Source: an uncultured Eggerthella sp. (GTDB taxonomy: Bacteria > Actinomycetota > Coriobacteriia > Coriobacteriales > Eggerthellaceae). From it: DNA of 64,000 bases. Below the pieces are notes generated by a model. It was not told the DNA's origin, searched no databases, and saw nothing but the letters and a program-made list of their open reading frames with translations. Made by a program: the position numbers and the translations under genes. The stretch is from the NCBI GenBank assembly GCA_900553605.1, contig USDX01000001.1, positions 1 through 64,000 of the forward strand, given 5' to 3'. Below are positions 7,344 through 15,004 of this stretch, one piece after another (the first letter of the stretch is position 1; every line of letters begins with the position of its first letter).

Positions 7344-9755
7344 CTACAAAGAACGGCGACGGAACAGGAACGCGCCCACGGCAACCAGGCCGGCGCAGCC
7401 CGCAACAATACCTGCAATGGGCAGCCAGGGAGCGCCCTTTGAATCGTTGCTGTTGTTGGACGAGGTACCACGAGCGGAAGACGCGCTGGTGACAGCGCTG
7501 CCGTTTTCCTCTTCGTCGGAGGCTCCATTTTCAGCTAGTGCTTCAGCATCGCTCAGGGGCGCTTGAGCTATGGCAGATGTGCTTCCAGCGCTAATGGGGG
7601 TTGCGGCAGGAGCATGCTCACCCGCATTGCTGTTGGATGCTTTGTTGTTCTGCTGGCTGTTGGTTCCAGGTTTTTCGGGTGTTTGGATGTTGTCGGAATC
7701 GTTGCCGTTGCTGCCGTTGCTGGAAGAGGTGGCGCTTGCCAGGGCAAACAGCGTGCCAGAATCGTTGGTCCAGTACAGGGTGCCGTCAGCTCCCATGGTG
7801 ATGGACTTGGTGCAGTAGTTCGCCATGTTGCCGGTTGCATCGAAAAGCTTCGTGGCGGTGTTGGTTTCCAGGCAGTAGACCCAGGCACCGCCGCCGCTGG
7901 TGAGCTCGCCGCTGGCGTTCGTCTCTGCGCCATTACAGGTGAAATATGCATAAGTTTTTCCATTAGCTGCCTTGGCAACAAGAGGAGCGCTTTGAACATA
8001 GAAGGGGAGTTCGATAGTGTTTTTTACTTGCATGGTTGCAGCGTCTATGACGTTGAACGTCCCCTTCGTGTTCCAGGTGCCGCCACCTACATAAATGTTT
8101 CCTTCGAAGAGCGTTGGCGTGCTCGTGCCTCCACCATGAAGTTTGAGCTCGGTTTTGCTTTGTTCGGAAAGGGAGCCGTCAAACCCAACTTCGACCTCAT
8201 GGAGGAAACCGTCCGTGGTCATGACATACGCTTTTGTTTCGGCGTTGTTGGAGATTACCGTTGATTGAATGGCGGATTCGGAGAGTTTGATTTGCGATAC
8301 GGTTTTTCCCGTTGCTGGCTCAACCGCTTTGAGCCAGCCTGCGCTATCTCCGTAGACAAGTACGCTTCCGATTTTGCATGCACCGGCCCAGTAGTAGCCG
8401 GCGTCGTTGTTTCTGTTCGCCCAAACGCATTCACCGGTAATGGCGTTGATTCCGAAGAAGGTGCCCGAGCTCGCACCCCAGTCGTGTGTCGTGCCAGTGA
8501 ACACCATTCCGCCTGATGCGGTAACGGTTGACATGCTCATGTCGCCCGGCGCAGTAGCTTTTGATACCCAAAGTGTTTTCATCTCGCTTGCGGAGACACC
8601 CTGCAGTCGGCCGTTTGAAAGCGGAATGACGATAATGCCATCGGTGTACACCATGCGGCAGGTAGAGTCGATGGCGCAGAAGAGTTTAAGAGATGAGGTT
8701 TCGTTTCCATTTGTGTCAAGCTTATGCAGGATGGCGGGGTCGGCGGGGTCGGTGTAGCTTGGTCCAAGCTTTGAAGTGGCAATATATAGCGAATTATCGA
8801 TAGAGAGGACATTCGATCGGTTGCAGGAGTTGTATTTGCTAATGCTCCACTTGAGGGATGCATTGTCGCTGTTTGTTGGGGCGCTGACAACCGTGCTGGT
8901 ATTGCCATTGTTTTTGACAAACGAGGTGGTGTCGGTCGTGGTTGCTTTGTCAGGATGAGCGGCATCGGGCGTGGTTGGATAGTTGCCCGTGCCGTTGTCG
9001 TATTTGGTTCCGTCGTCGGGGTATTTTGCAAGGCTAAGTGCGTAGGTATAGTTATCGCAATCGATGGTGTCATGCTCGATACCTGCATCATCTCGAGATG
9101 CGCCATTTGCGGAAATGCTGCTCATCCAGTATGCGTTGGGGGTTGCTGGATCGCCGAATACATTGCCGTTAATGGTTAGGAATTTGATGAAATGCGACAG
9201 ACTGTTGCCGTACGTATTCAGGTCTTTTTCGGGGTCGATTGCGCCGATATAGCCCTGGCTAGCTGCGAGGTTCAACAGGTCCTTGACCGTTTTACCCTTT
9301 TCGATGCTGAAGGTGTGCGAAACCAAAGTGGTGCCGTAAACCGAGATCTTCAGTGTTGCTGAAACGGTATCTGCCTTGGTGCTGGATGCTTGGTTTGCGG
9401 GTTCGGCACTGTTCGCAGATTGGCTCGGGACGTTATTCGCATTACTGGGGTCTGTTGATTCGCCCGCGTTTGCCTTTGAGCTGCTAGTTGTTGTGTGCTC
9501 TGCAGCGCTGTTGGAGCCCGATGCCTGGCTTTCGTTGCCTGGTGCGGCGTCTGCCTTGTTGGCGGCATTGTCAGCTGCGGAAGGGCTGTTTATGCTGCCA
9601 GCCGTGGAGCTTTGCTCCGCTGCGGTTGATGTCGAGTTGTTGGCTTCTTCCGCTAGGGCGAAGCTGGGGGTTAGGGCGGTTGCCAAGGCAATTGCCATGA
9701 ACAGTGCAAGGGCGCGCTGCGCTATGCCGTGGGAACGGCAGGTGGTGTTGCTCAC
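7344..9755 (-). CDS. Surface protein with DUF4430 domain and PQQ-like beta-propeller
   Basis: An 803-residue exported protein. A signal peptide covers about 1-35 (cleavage near SFALAEE), followed by a Ser/Asn/Ala-rich linker to about 130. A DUF4430-type domain lies at about 133-255 (ISVYGTTLVSHTF to the YALSLAKYPD region). A PQQ/quinoprotein-like beta-propeller covers about 300-690, with repeated blades such as VLVYGDSAGWLKAVEPATGK. A second low-complexity linker precedes a C-terminal membrane helix and RRR stop-transfer; there is no LPXTG motif. The GTG start at 9755 is supported by a GAAGGAG ribosome-binding site. As the first gene after the cobalamin riboswitch it is probably the outermost corrinoid-capture component. 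What the propeller binds is unknown. Confidence 0.82.
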   Translation of the reverse strand: MSNTTCRSHGIAQRALALFMAIALATALTPSFALAEEANNSTSTAAEQSSTAGSINSPSAADNAANKADAAPGNESQASGSNSAAEHTTTSSSKANAGESTDPSNANNVPSQSANSAEPANQASSTKADTVSATLKISVYGTTLVSHTFSIEKGKTVKDLLNLAASQGYIGAIDPEKDLNTYGNSLSHFIKFLTINGNVFGDPATPNAYWMSSISANGASRDDAGIEHDTIDCDNYTYALSLAKYPDDGTKYDNGTGNYPTTPDAAHPDKATTTDTTSFVKNNGNTSTVVSAPTNSDNASLKWSISKYNSCNRSNVLSIDNSLYIATSKLGPSYTDPADPAILHKLDTNGNETSSLKLFCAIDSTCRMVYTDGIIVIPLSNGRLQGVSASEMKTLWVSKATAPGDMSMSTVTASGGMVFTGTTHDWGASSGTFFGINAITGECVWANRNNDAGYYWAGACKIGSVLVYGDSAGWLKAVEPATGKTVSQIKLSESAIQSTVISNNAETKAYVMTTDGFLHEVEVGFDGSLSEQSKTELKLHGGGTSTPTLFEGNIYVGGGTWNTKGTFNVIDAATMQVKNTIELPFYVQSAPLVAKAANGKTYAYFTCNGAETNASGELTSGGGAWVYCLETNTATKLFDATGNMANYCTKSITMGADGTLYWTNDSGTLFALASATSSSNGSNGNDSDNIQTPEKPGTNSQQNNKASNSNAGEHAPAATPISAGSTSAIAQAPLSDAEALAENGASDEEENGSAVTSASSARGTSSNNSNDSKGAPWLPIAGIVAGCAGLVAVGAFLFRRRSL

Positions 9756-9780
9756 GTGAGCTCCTTCTATCCAGGGCGCG

Positions 9781-9902
9781 GGCTGGCAGGCATTCCGACT
9801 TGATCGAGCACTGCCCGAAGTTACGGTTACTGGTATAGCGAAGGATTTGCACCTTCATTCCCCTGCGGCTTGTGAGCACCTGCGCAAAAGGCGCAGCCAG
9901 CC
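9781..9902 (-). promoter_or_regulatory. Cobalamin riboswitch
   Basis: Read on the minus strand, the region carries the conserved parts of a B12 riboswitch. These include a GCAGGTGCTCACAAG segment, the core GGGGAATGAAGGTGCAAATC, a TAACCGTAACTTCGGGC part, and the 3' box AAGTCGGAATGCCTGCC. The closing helix is GGCTGGC (9902-9896) with GCCAGCC (9787-9781). At about 122 bases it is compact. It ends about 20 bases before the ribosome-binding site of the first gene and has no T-run, which suggests translational rather than transcriptional control. Confidence 0.88.
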
Positions 9903-9924
9903 GTTACCAAAATTATGCGGTCAC

Positions 9925-9954
9925 ATTATAAAGGGGGTTTTCTTTGTGCGGCAA
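9925..9954 (-). promoter_or_regulatory. Promoter of the cobalamin-uptake operon
   Basis: On the minus strand, -35 TTGCCG (9954-9949) and a perfect -10 TATAAT (9930-9925) are 18 bases apart, immediately upstream of the riboswitch. Transcription would start a few bases before the aptamer. Confidence 0.7.
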
Positions 9955-10040
9955 GTTGGCGCTGCGCTCATGGGTGGCGCGGTGGTGCCCTCCCCTATGC
10001 CGACTACGTGCGCGTTTGGCCCTTGAGGAACGTAGTTCCA

Positions 10041-10082
10041 AAAAGAAAAAGCCCCGCATCAGGCCAAGGCTTGATGCGGGGC
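10041..10082 (-). terminator. Terminator of the marR-MFS operon
   Basis: A perfect 11-bp stem, GCCCCGCATCA (10051-10061) with TGATGCGGGGC (10072-10082), is followed on the minus strand by a T-rich run (10050-10041). It separates the MFS gene from the cobalamin operon promoter. Confidence 0.9.
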
Positions 10083-10105
10083 AGAGAAAAGGAGGGTCCG
10101 GATTG

Positions 10106-12040
10106 TTAGGCGTTTGCGGGCTTTGACCCCTTGGCAAGCGCTTCGATGGCAGCGAGGTTTGCCATGGTGGACCGAATGACGTCCGAGCGGGAAAGTGAGC
10201 CAACGAGCGTTCCGTCTTCGCTTACTACCGGTGCTTTCTTGATGCGCTTTTCGGCCAGCAGACGGCATGCTTCGTCAAGCTCGGATCCGCTTTCGACGGA
10301 AATGGCGCCCTTGGTGGCAATACGCATAACGTTCAAGTCGAGCAGTTCGGAAACGCGCTGCATGAAGTTTTCGTTGTCGGTGGCGCGGTACAGCATGAGG
10401 GTTGCATCCAGAACGGTGCCTTCGCTGCGTCCGATGTATTTCATGATGTCGCCGTCGGAAATAAAGCCGACCACCTTCATATGCTCGTCGACCACGGGAA
10501 CACCAGAGGTTTTGTTGGTGGCAAGAATTTGCGCAACCTCGCGGATGGAATCGGTGTTGTGGACGAAGTAGGGCTGCTTGTTCATGGCAAGGTCCACGGC
10601 GATGTGGTCGTCTGCCTTGGTGGGCAGGCGTAGGGCATTGGCGCGTTCTGCGGCGGAAGGCTCCTTCTTGGTGTCGCGTACAGCGGCAACGATAACCACA
10701 AAGATCGCGATCATGATAAGCGCCGTGAAGACGAATGCGATGCGGTCGCCTGCCATAGCCTGTTCGAGTGCGGGCATCTCGGGGAACAGGAAGGTGGATG
10801 TTGCGGAAAGGGAAACCAAGATAGCGGTACCCAACGAGGCGCCAACCTGATTCAGCGTATTCTGCAGTGCATTTGCGTGCTGGATAACGCGGTTGTCCAG
10901 CGTGTTGATTCCCCAGGTGTTAAGCGGGGTGACCAACGCCTGCATGCCAACGCCCAGGCAGGTGTAGATAACGATGATGAAAGGTACGGGTGTGTCGAGC
11001 CCGAAGCCAACCAAGCCGCAACCGCCGATGGCCGCAACCAAGGCGCCTGGGATTACGATGCGGCGAACGCCCAGCTTGTCGAACAGGCGGCCGGCGAAGA
11101 AGCCCATGATGGCGCCCAGTACAGCGCCGGGCAGCATGATAAGGCCGGTTTCGAGGGCGGATACGCCGAGCAGGTTTTGCAAATAGATGGGGAGCAAAAC
11201 GCCTGTGCCAACCAATGCGGCCTGAAGCAGGGCAACAAGAATGACGACGATGGCGTATGCGCGGCTTTTCAGTACGTCGACCTTCAGTAGTGGCACTTCA
11301 AGCTTCAGCTGCCTACGTACGAAGAATACTAAGAGAACGACGCCGACCACGATAAGGGCGACTGAAACGCCGATATTTGCTGCCGAAGTGATGGTGGCCA
11401 AGCCATACAGCAGTCCCAAAAGGCCCAGCGAGCATAGGGCAACGGACGGCTTGTCGAACGAGGTGGGCTCGAATTCGCCGTAGCTTTTGAGGAAGATGAC
11501 GGCGAAGACAACGATAAGGACTGCCAGTACGGTTACCAGCACAAAAAGCGAGCGCCATCCGATGGATTCGACCAGCAAGCCGGAAAGGGAGGGGCCGACA
11601 GCAGGGGCAAAGCCGATAACTAAGGACACGATGCCCATGGCGCTGCCGCGCTTTTCGCGGGGGAACACCAGAAGGATCACGGTGAACACCATCGGCATAA
11701 CTACGCCGGTGGACGCTGCCTGGAAAATGCGGCCCAGCAGCAGGATGCCGAAGAAGGGCGAAAACGCTGCCATAAGGGAACCCAGGGCGAATACCGAAAC
11801 GCCTGCGATGAACAGCTTTCGGGTGGGGAAACGGCCTATAAGGAAGGCGGAAAGCGGGATGACGATGGCTTCAACCAAAGAATAAGCCGAGGTGAGCCAC
11901 TGAACGGTGGTGGCGTCTACCTGGAGGTCGGCCATGATGGAGGGGTATGCGGGCGAAAGGAGCGTCTGGTTCAAGACAACCAGCGTGGCGCCTGCCAGCA
12001 GAATGGCAACGATAACTACTTGATTGCGGGTGAGACCCAT
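10106..12040 (-). CDS. DHA2-type MFS drug/H+ antiporter fused to two CBS domains
   Basis: A 644-residue membrane protein. Residues 1 to about 470 form a major facilitator transporter of the 14-helix DHA2 (EmrB/QacA) type, with the early motif PSIMADLQVDATTVQWLTSA. Residues about 505-640 form a CBS pair (SGVPVVDEHMKVVGFISDGD and KKAPVVSEDGTLVGSLSRSD), which usually senses adenine nucleotides or ionic conditions. Stand-alone DHA2 pumps end at about 470-520 residues, so this is an unusual fusion that may gate transport by energy state. The ATG is flush with the stop of the upstream MarR gene, indicating a repressor-pump operon. The exported substrate is unknown. Confidence 0.92.
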   Translation of the reverse strand: MGLTRNQVVIVAILLAGATLVVLNQTLLSPAYPSIMADLQVDATTVQWLTSAYSLVEAIVIPLSAFLIGRFPTRKLFIAGVSVFALGSLMAAFSPFFGILLLGRIFQAASTGVVMPMVFTVILLVFPREKRGSAMGIVSLVIGFAPAVGPSLSGLLVESIGWRSLFVLVTVLAVLIVVFAVIFLKSYGEFEPTSFDKPSVALCSLGLLGLLYGLATITSAANIGVSVALIVVGVVLLVFFVRRQLKLEVPLLKVDVLKSRAYAIVVILVALLQAALVGTGVLLPIYLQNLLGVSALETGLIMLPGAVLGAIMGFFAGRLFDKLGVRRIVIPGALVAAIGGCGLVGFGLDTPVPFIIVIYTCLGVGMQALVTPLNTWGINTLDNRVIQHANALQNTLNQVGASLGTAILVSLSATSTFLFPEMPALEQAMAGDRIAFVFTALIMIAIFVVIVAAVRDTKKEPSAAERANALRLPTKADDHIAVDLAMNKQPYFVHNTDSIREVAQILATNKTSGVPVVDEHMKVVGFISDGDIMKYIGRSEGTVLDATLMLYRATDNENFMQRVSELLDLNVMRIATKGAISVESGSELDEACRLLAEKRIKKAPVVSEDGTLVGSLSRSDVIRSTMANLAAIEALAKGSKPANA

Positions 12041-12517
12041 CTAGTTTTCCTTTCTTGTGTGGGGATCGGTAGGGGTGGTTTTGAGCTGGCTGTTGAGGCT
12101 TGCGAGTTTACGGAAGGCTTTAAACCCTTCGATGACCTGCTGCTGCAGCTCTGCCGCATCGGGGTTTTCCTCGAAGAGGGCGGAAAACTCTGCATCGATG
12201 GCGGCCGATTCGGCGCGGCCCTTTTCCGTGAGGTAGATGCGGAAGCTGCGCTTGTCGTTTTCGTCCTGCCTGCGTTCGATGAGGCCACGTTCTGCCATGG
12301 GCTGAGCTATAGGCTTGAAGTTGGAAGGCTTTACACACAGGTGATAAGCGAGTTCCTTGATGGTTTGGCCGTCCTGTGAGGCTATTTCGCCCAGCAAATG
12401 GGCTTGATGGGGGTTTAGCCCGTGCTTTGCAACGATGCTCGAAAGCGTCGACTTGATGAGTAGGTTCATAAAGCGGGTTTCTTCAAACAGGGTTCGGCAG
12501 AAGTTGATGTTTTCCAT
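12041..12517 (-). CDS. MarR-family transcriptional regulator
   Basis: A 158-residue dimeric winged-helix repressor. The wHTH lies at about 35-105, with recognition helix region KPSNFKPIAQPMAERGL and wing RRQDENDKRSFRIYLTEKG. Its stop codon is immediately followed by the ATG of the MFS-CBS transporter, so it most likely represses that pump and itself. The AT-rich palindromic sequence around 12610-12637 is the obvious operator candidate. A GGAGGATC ribosome-binding site precedes the ATG. The effector is unknown. Confidence 0.93.
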   Translation of the reverse strand: MENINFCRTLFEETRFMNLLIKSTLSSIVAKHGLNPHQAHLLGEIASQDGQTIKELAYHLCVKPSNFKPIAQPMAERGLIERRQDENDKRSFRIYLTEKGRAESAAIDAEFSALFEENPDAAELQQQVIEGFKAFRKLASLNSQLKTTPTDPHTRKEN

Positions 12518-12552
12518 GGTTGATGATCCTCCTTTCGGTTCCAGAGAATAAG

Positions 12553-12640
12553 AAAGCGCCCCAGGTAGGGGCGCTTATGAGCTTGTTTGACACTATGGAT
12601 AGTACTAAAACATAATTATATTTTAGAAATAATTATCGTT
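12553..12640 (-). promoter_or_regulatory. Control region of the marR-MFS operon
   Basis: Two copies of the palindromic octamer ATAATTAT (near 12612 and 12629) flank a TATAAT-like -10 on the minus strand, a plausible MarR operator. Between this and the MarR start lies a GCGCCCC/GGGGCGC stem (12557-12575) that is followed on the minus strand by TTTCTTATTC. It could act as a leader attenuator, or simply as a terminator for convergent reads. Confidence 0.45.
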
Positions 12641-12647
12641 TCTTCAC

Positions 12648-12787
12648 AAGTGGGAAAATAGGGACAGGTGCCGGATTCCCACTAAAAAAGGGCTGCCGGA
12701 TATTCCCGACAGCCCTTAGTTGCTCATTGTTTGCAGCGGCTCAAAACCGAAAGTGGGAAAATGGTTCCTGTCCCTATTTCCCCACTT
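12648..12787. repeat. REPIN-like element, copy 1 (with internal terminator)
   Basis: Two short palindromic units in opposite orientation. The left unit (12648-12683) starts AAGTGGGAAAATAGGGACAGG and ends TTCCCACT. The right unit (12751-12787) is its imperfect inverted copy, ending CCTATTTCCCCACTT. Each half can fold on itself through AGTGGGAA/TTCCCACT. The same family recurs at 36703-36772 and 44113-44250. The right arm overlaps the last codons and stop of the activase gene that ends at 12774. Confidence 0.85.
12684..12717 (-). terminator. Terminator of the dehydratase/activase operon, inside REPIN copy 1
   Basis: Stem AAGGGCTG (12688-12695) with CAGCCCTT (12710-12717), extended by partial GC pairing. 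It is followed on the minus strand by a T-run (12690-12685). It lies between the two REP arms. Confidence 0.85.
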
Positions 12788-13736
12788 TGATCGCGCCTTT
12801 ATCGCAGCGATTGCCCCAGGCATCGATGAGGGCATCGTCCTTGTACACGCACACGATTTCGCAGTGGTTGGCGCATTTCTGGCAGATGACTTCGCGGGTG
12901 GTGAACTCGAAGTCGGAGATGTCGAAATTGAAGGGCTTGCGTTTCGAGGCGGGGGCGTCGGCCGCCAGCAGTGCAGCGCCGTAGGCACCCATCAGATGGC
13001 CGTCGGGGTCAACTAAAACAGGTTGGTTCAATGCTTCTTCGAAGAAATGAACCACGCCAACGTTCTTGCTCACTCCGCCTTGGAAGACGATGGGCGACTG
13101 GATGCGCTTGCCTTTGCCCACGTTATTCAGGTAGTTGGTGGCAACGGCCTTGCATAAGCCGGCGATGACGTCTTCGCGGGGGTAACCAACCTGCAGCTTG
13201 TGCACCAAATCGCTTTCGGCAAACACCGTGCAGCGGGCGGCAATGTTGGCAGGTTTTTTCGAGGTTAGGGCAATGGGGCCGAACTCTTCCACTCCAACGC
13301 CAAGGCGATGCGCCTGGCTCGACAGGAACGAACCAGTGCCCGCAGCGCATAGCGTGTTCATGGCATAGTCGGTGGCAATGCCGTTTTCGACGCAGATGAT
13401 CTTCGAGTCCTGCCCGCCGATTTCGAGAATGGTACGCACGTCGGGATGCAGATGGGTGGTGCCAACGGCGTGGGCGGTGATCTCGTTCTTTACCACGGTG
13501 GCGTCCAGGATAGAGCCAACCAATCGCCGTGCGCTGCCAGTGGCGCCAACGGCAACCACGCTGATTTCTTCGGTGTTTATCTGGCTTTGCAGATCTTCCA
13601 CCACACGGCGCGCTGCATCGGTGGGGTTGCCTTCCGTCCAAAGGTAGGAGCGGGCGATGATCGTGCCATCAGGCAAAATGATGACGCCTTTAGTGGAAAT
13701 AGAACCGGTATCGATACCAAGGAATGCGTTGCTCAT
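12774..13736 (-). CDS. 2-hydroxyacyl-CoA dehydratase activase (HgdC/BadF family)
   Basis: An ASKHA-fold ATPase that uses ATP and a dimer-bridging [4Fe-4S] cluster to inject a low-potential electron into a 2-hydroxyacyl-CoA dehydratase (component A/archerase). The 320-residue protein starts GIDTGSISTKG, contains the EIGGQDSK nucleotide motif and the two family cysteines in TLCAAGTGSF and AARCTVFAE. A C-terminal C-x2-C-x3-C-x3-C segment (ICQKCANHCEIVC) goes beyond minimal HgdC. The ATG at 13736 overlaps the upstream stop. The last residues (KVGK) and the stop are encoded by the REPIN arm. Confidence 0.92.
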   Translation of the reverse strand: MSNAFLGIDTGSISTKGVIILPDGTIIARSYLWTEGNPTDAARRVVEDLQSQINTEEISVVAVGATGSARRLVGSILDATVVKNEITAHAVGTTHLHPDVRTILEIGGQDSKIICVENGIATDYAMNTLCAAGTGSFLSSQAHRLGVGVEEFGPIALTSKKPANIAARCTVFAESDLVHKLQVGYPREDVIAGLCKAVATNYLNNVGKGKRIQSPIVFQGGVSKNVGVVHFFEEALNQPVLVDPDGHLMGAYGAALLAADAPASKRKPFNFDISDFEFTTREVICQKCANHCEIVCVYKDDALIDAWGNRCDKGAIKVGK

Positions 13737-15004
13737 CAACGGGCCTTTCTCATTGCAATCATGTCGTAGAACGCCTCGAGCCGGGTGTCGAGGCCGGTAT
13801 CGCTTGTTTGCGAATCGTAGCTCAGGTACAAAATGGGGATGTGGTAGTCGCTACTGATGCGCTGCAGAACAGGCATCACGTCAATCTCGGGTGTGCAGCC
13901 AGAAGACTTAAGGTGAACAATGCCGTCAAATCCCTTTTCGGCATAACTTTTTGCTGCGGCGATGGTCATGGTAGAAGTAGGGCCCATGTCGTAGCTTACG
14001 TATTCGCCCACGCCGCGGCGCAGGTTCTCTTCGTTGTAGTGCAGGTTGCGGTGCGTGATGTTCAGGTACCGAGCGAGTGAAACGCCCATATCGATGAACT
14101 TTTCTTCGATATTGAGATTGGAGTGGGGGTCAACGGCAGTGAAGTATTCGCCCACGATTCCGATGCGAATCGGGTCGGCGGGTTCTTGCACGGGCAATTC
14201 CCGAAGAACGCTCATGCCCTGTTTGTAAGCAGCGGTTATCTGGTTCAGGTTGGTAACGGTGCGCATGTCGGCGAAGAAATCATCGCGGGCGCGCTTGAAT
14301 GATCCGTGCTCAACTTCGAAGCCCGCCTTTGCCAGATAAGCATCGTTGTAGGCGTCTAAACATTCGATCATTTTGAAAAGGGCTAGGAACTGCTTTGCCC
14401 CTTGCGAGATAGAAAGGTTCGGGTTCACCTTTTCTTTGCAGATGGTGAGGTATTTCTGCAATGGCTTACCCGTTACCGTGGCGAAGTTGAGCATTTCGAA
14501 CTCGTAGCCCATGTCGCGCAGGATGGATTCCTGCAGTTCGCCGTAATATCCCAGGCGGCAGGGCCCGGCAAATTGAACAAGTACGTCGGCACCGCGTTCT
14601 AGCGCTTCGATGTAGTCGCCTAAGATATGCTTGAACGGAGCACAAACGAAATCGTTGCTGTGCTGGGCGCCTCGTTCCAACGTGCGACGCGTCGGTTCGG
14701 GCAGCGATACGTAATCGGCGTCAAGCACCTGCTCAACAAAGTATTTGAAGGCAATGTCGTAATAGGAATAGCGAAGGAAAGCTACTTTGGTGCGTGCGTG
14801 ACGATCGGCTTTTTTCTTTTGCTTTTTCTTGTTGCGGTGCGCGCGAAGGGCCTCGGGTGTGCCGGGAATAAAGGAGATAGACGCATTGGGGGTTTCGTCG
14901 GAATAGCGGCGTTTGAGGGTGTCGGCCGCCTTCTGCACAGCATTCAATGCAGTCAGTTTGCGGTTTGGCTCTTCGCATTGCTGGCGGTTTGATTCGTTAT
15001 TCAT
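13736..15004 (-). CDS. 2-hydroxyacyl-CoA dehydratase-type protein (HGD-D family)
   Basis: A 422-residue protein resembling the catalytic subunits of 2-hydroxyacyl-CoA dehydratases. Recognisable segments include FAGPCRLGYYGELQE, IRIGIVGEYFTAVDP and HLKSSGCTPEIDVMP, whose cysteines are candidate Fe-S ligands. A basic Lys-rich stretch lies at about 55-75. The ATG at 15004 overlaps the end of the upstream gene by 8 bases, and its stop overlaps the activase start, so the three genes are translationally coupled. Substrate and whether it dehydrates anything are unknown. Such trios occur widely in anaerobes as 'activase-related' proteins without assigned reactions. Confidence 0.82.
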   Translation of the reverse strand: MNNESNRQQCEEPNRKLTALNAVQKAADTLKRRYSDETPNASISFIPGTPEALRAHRNKKKQKKKADRHARTKVAFLRYSYYDIAFKYFVEQVLDADYVSLPEPTRRTLERGAQHSNDFVCAPFKHILGDYIEALERGADVLVQFAGPCRLGYYGELQESILRDMGYEFEMLNFATVTGKPLQKYLTICKEKVNPNLSISQGAKQFLALFKMIECLDAYNDAYLAKAGFEVEHGSFKRARDDFFADMRTVTNLNQITAAYKQGMSVLRELPVQEPADPIRIGIVGEYFTAVDPHSNLNIEEKFIDMGVSLARYLNITHRNLHYNEENLRRGVGEYVSYDMGPTSTMTIAAAKSYAEKGFDGIVHLKSSGCTPEIDVMPVLQRISSDYHIPILYLSYDSQTSDTGLDTRLEAFYDMIAMRKAR

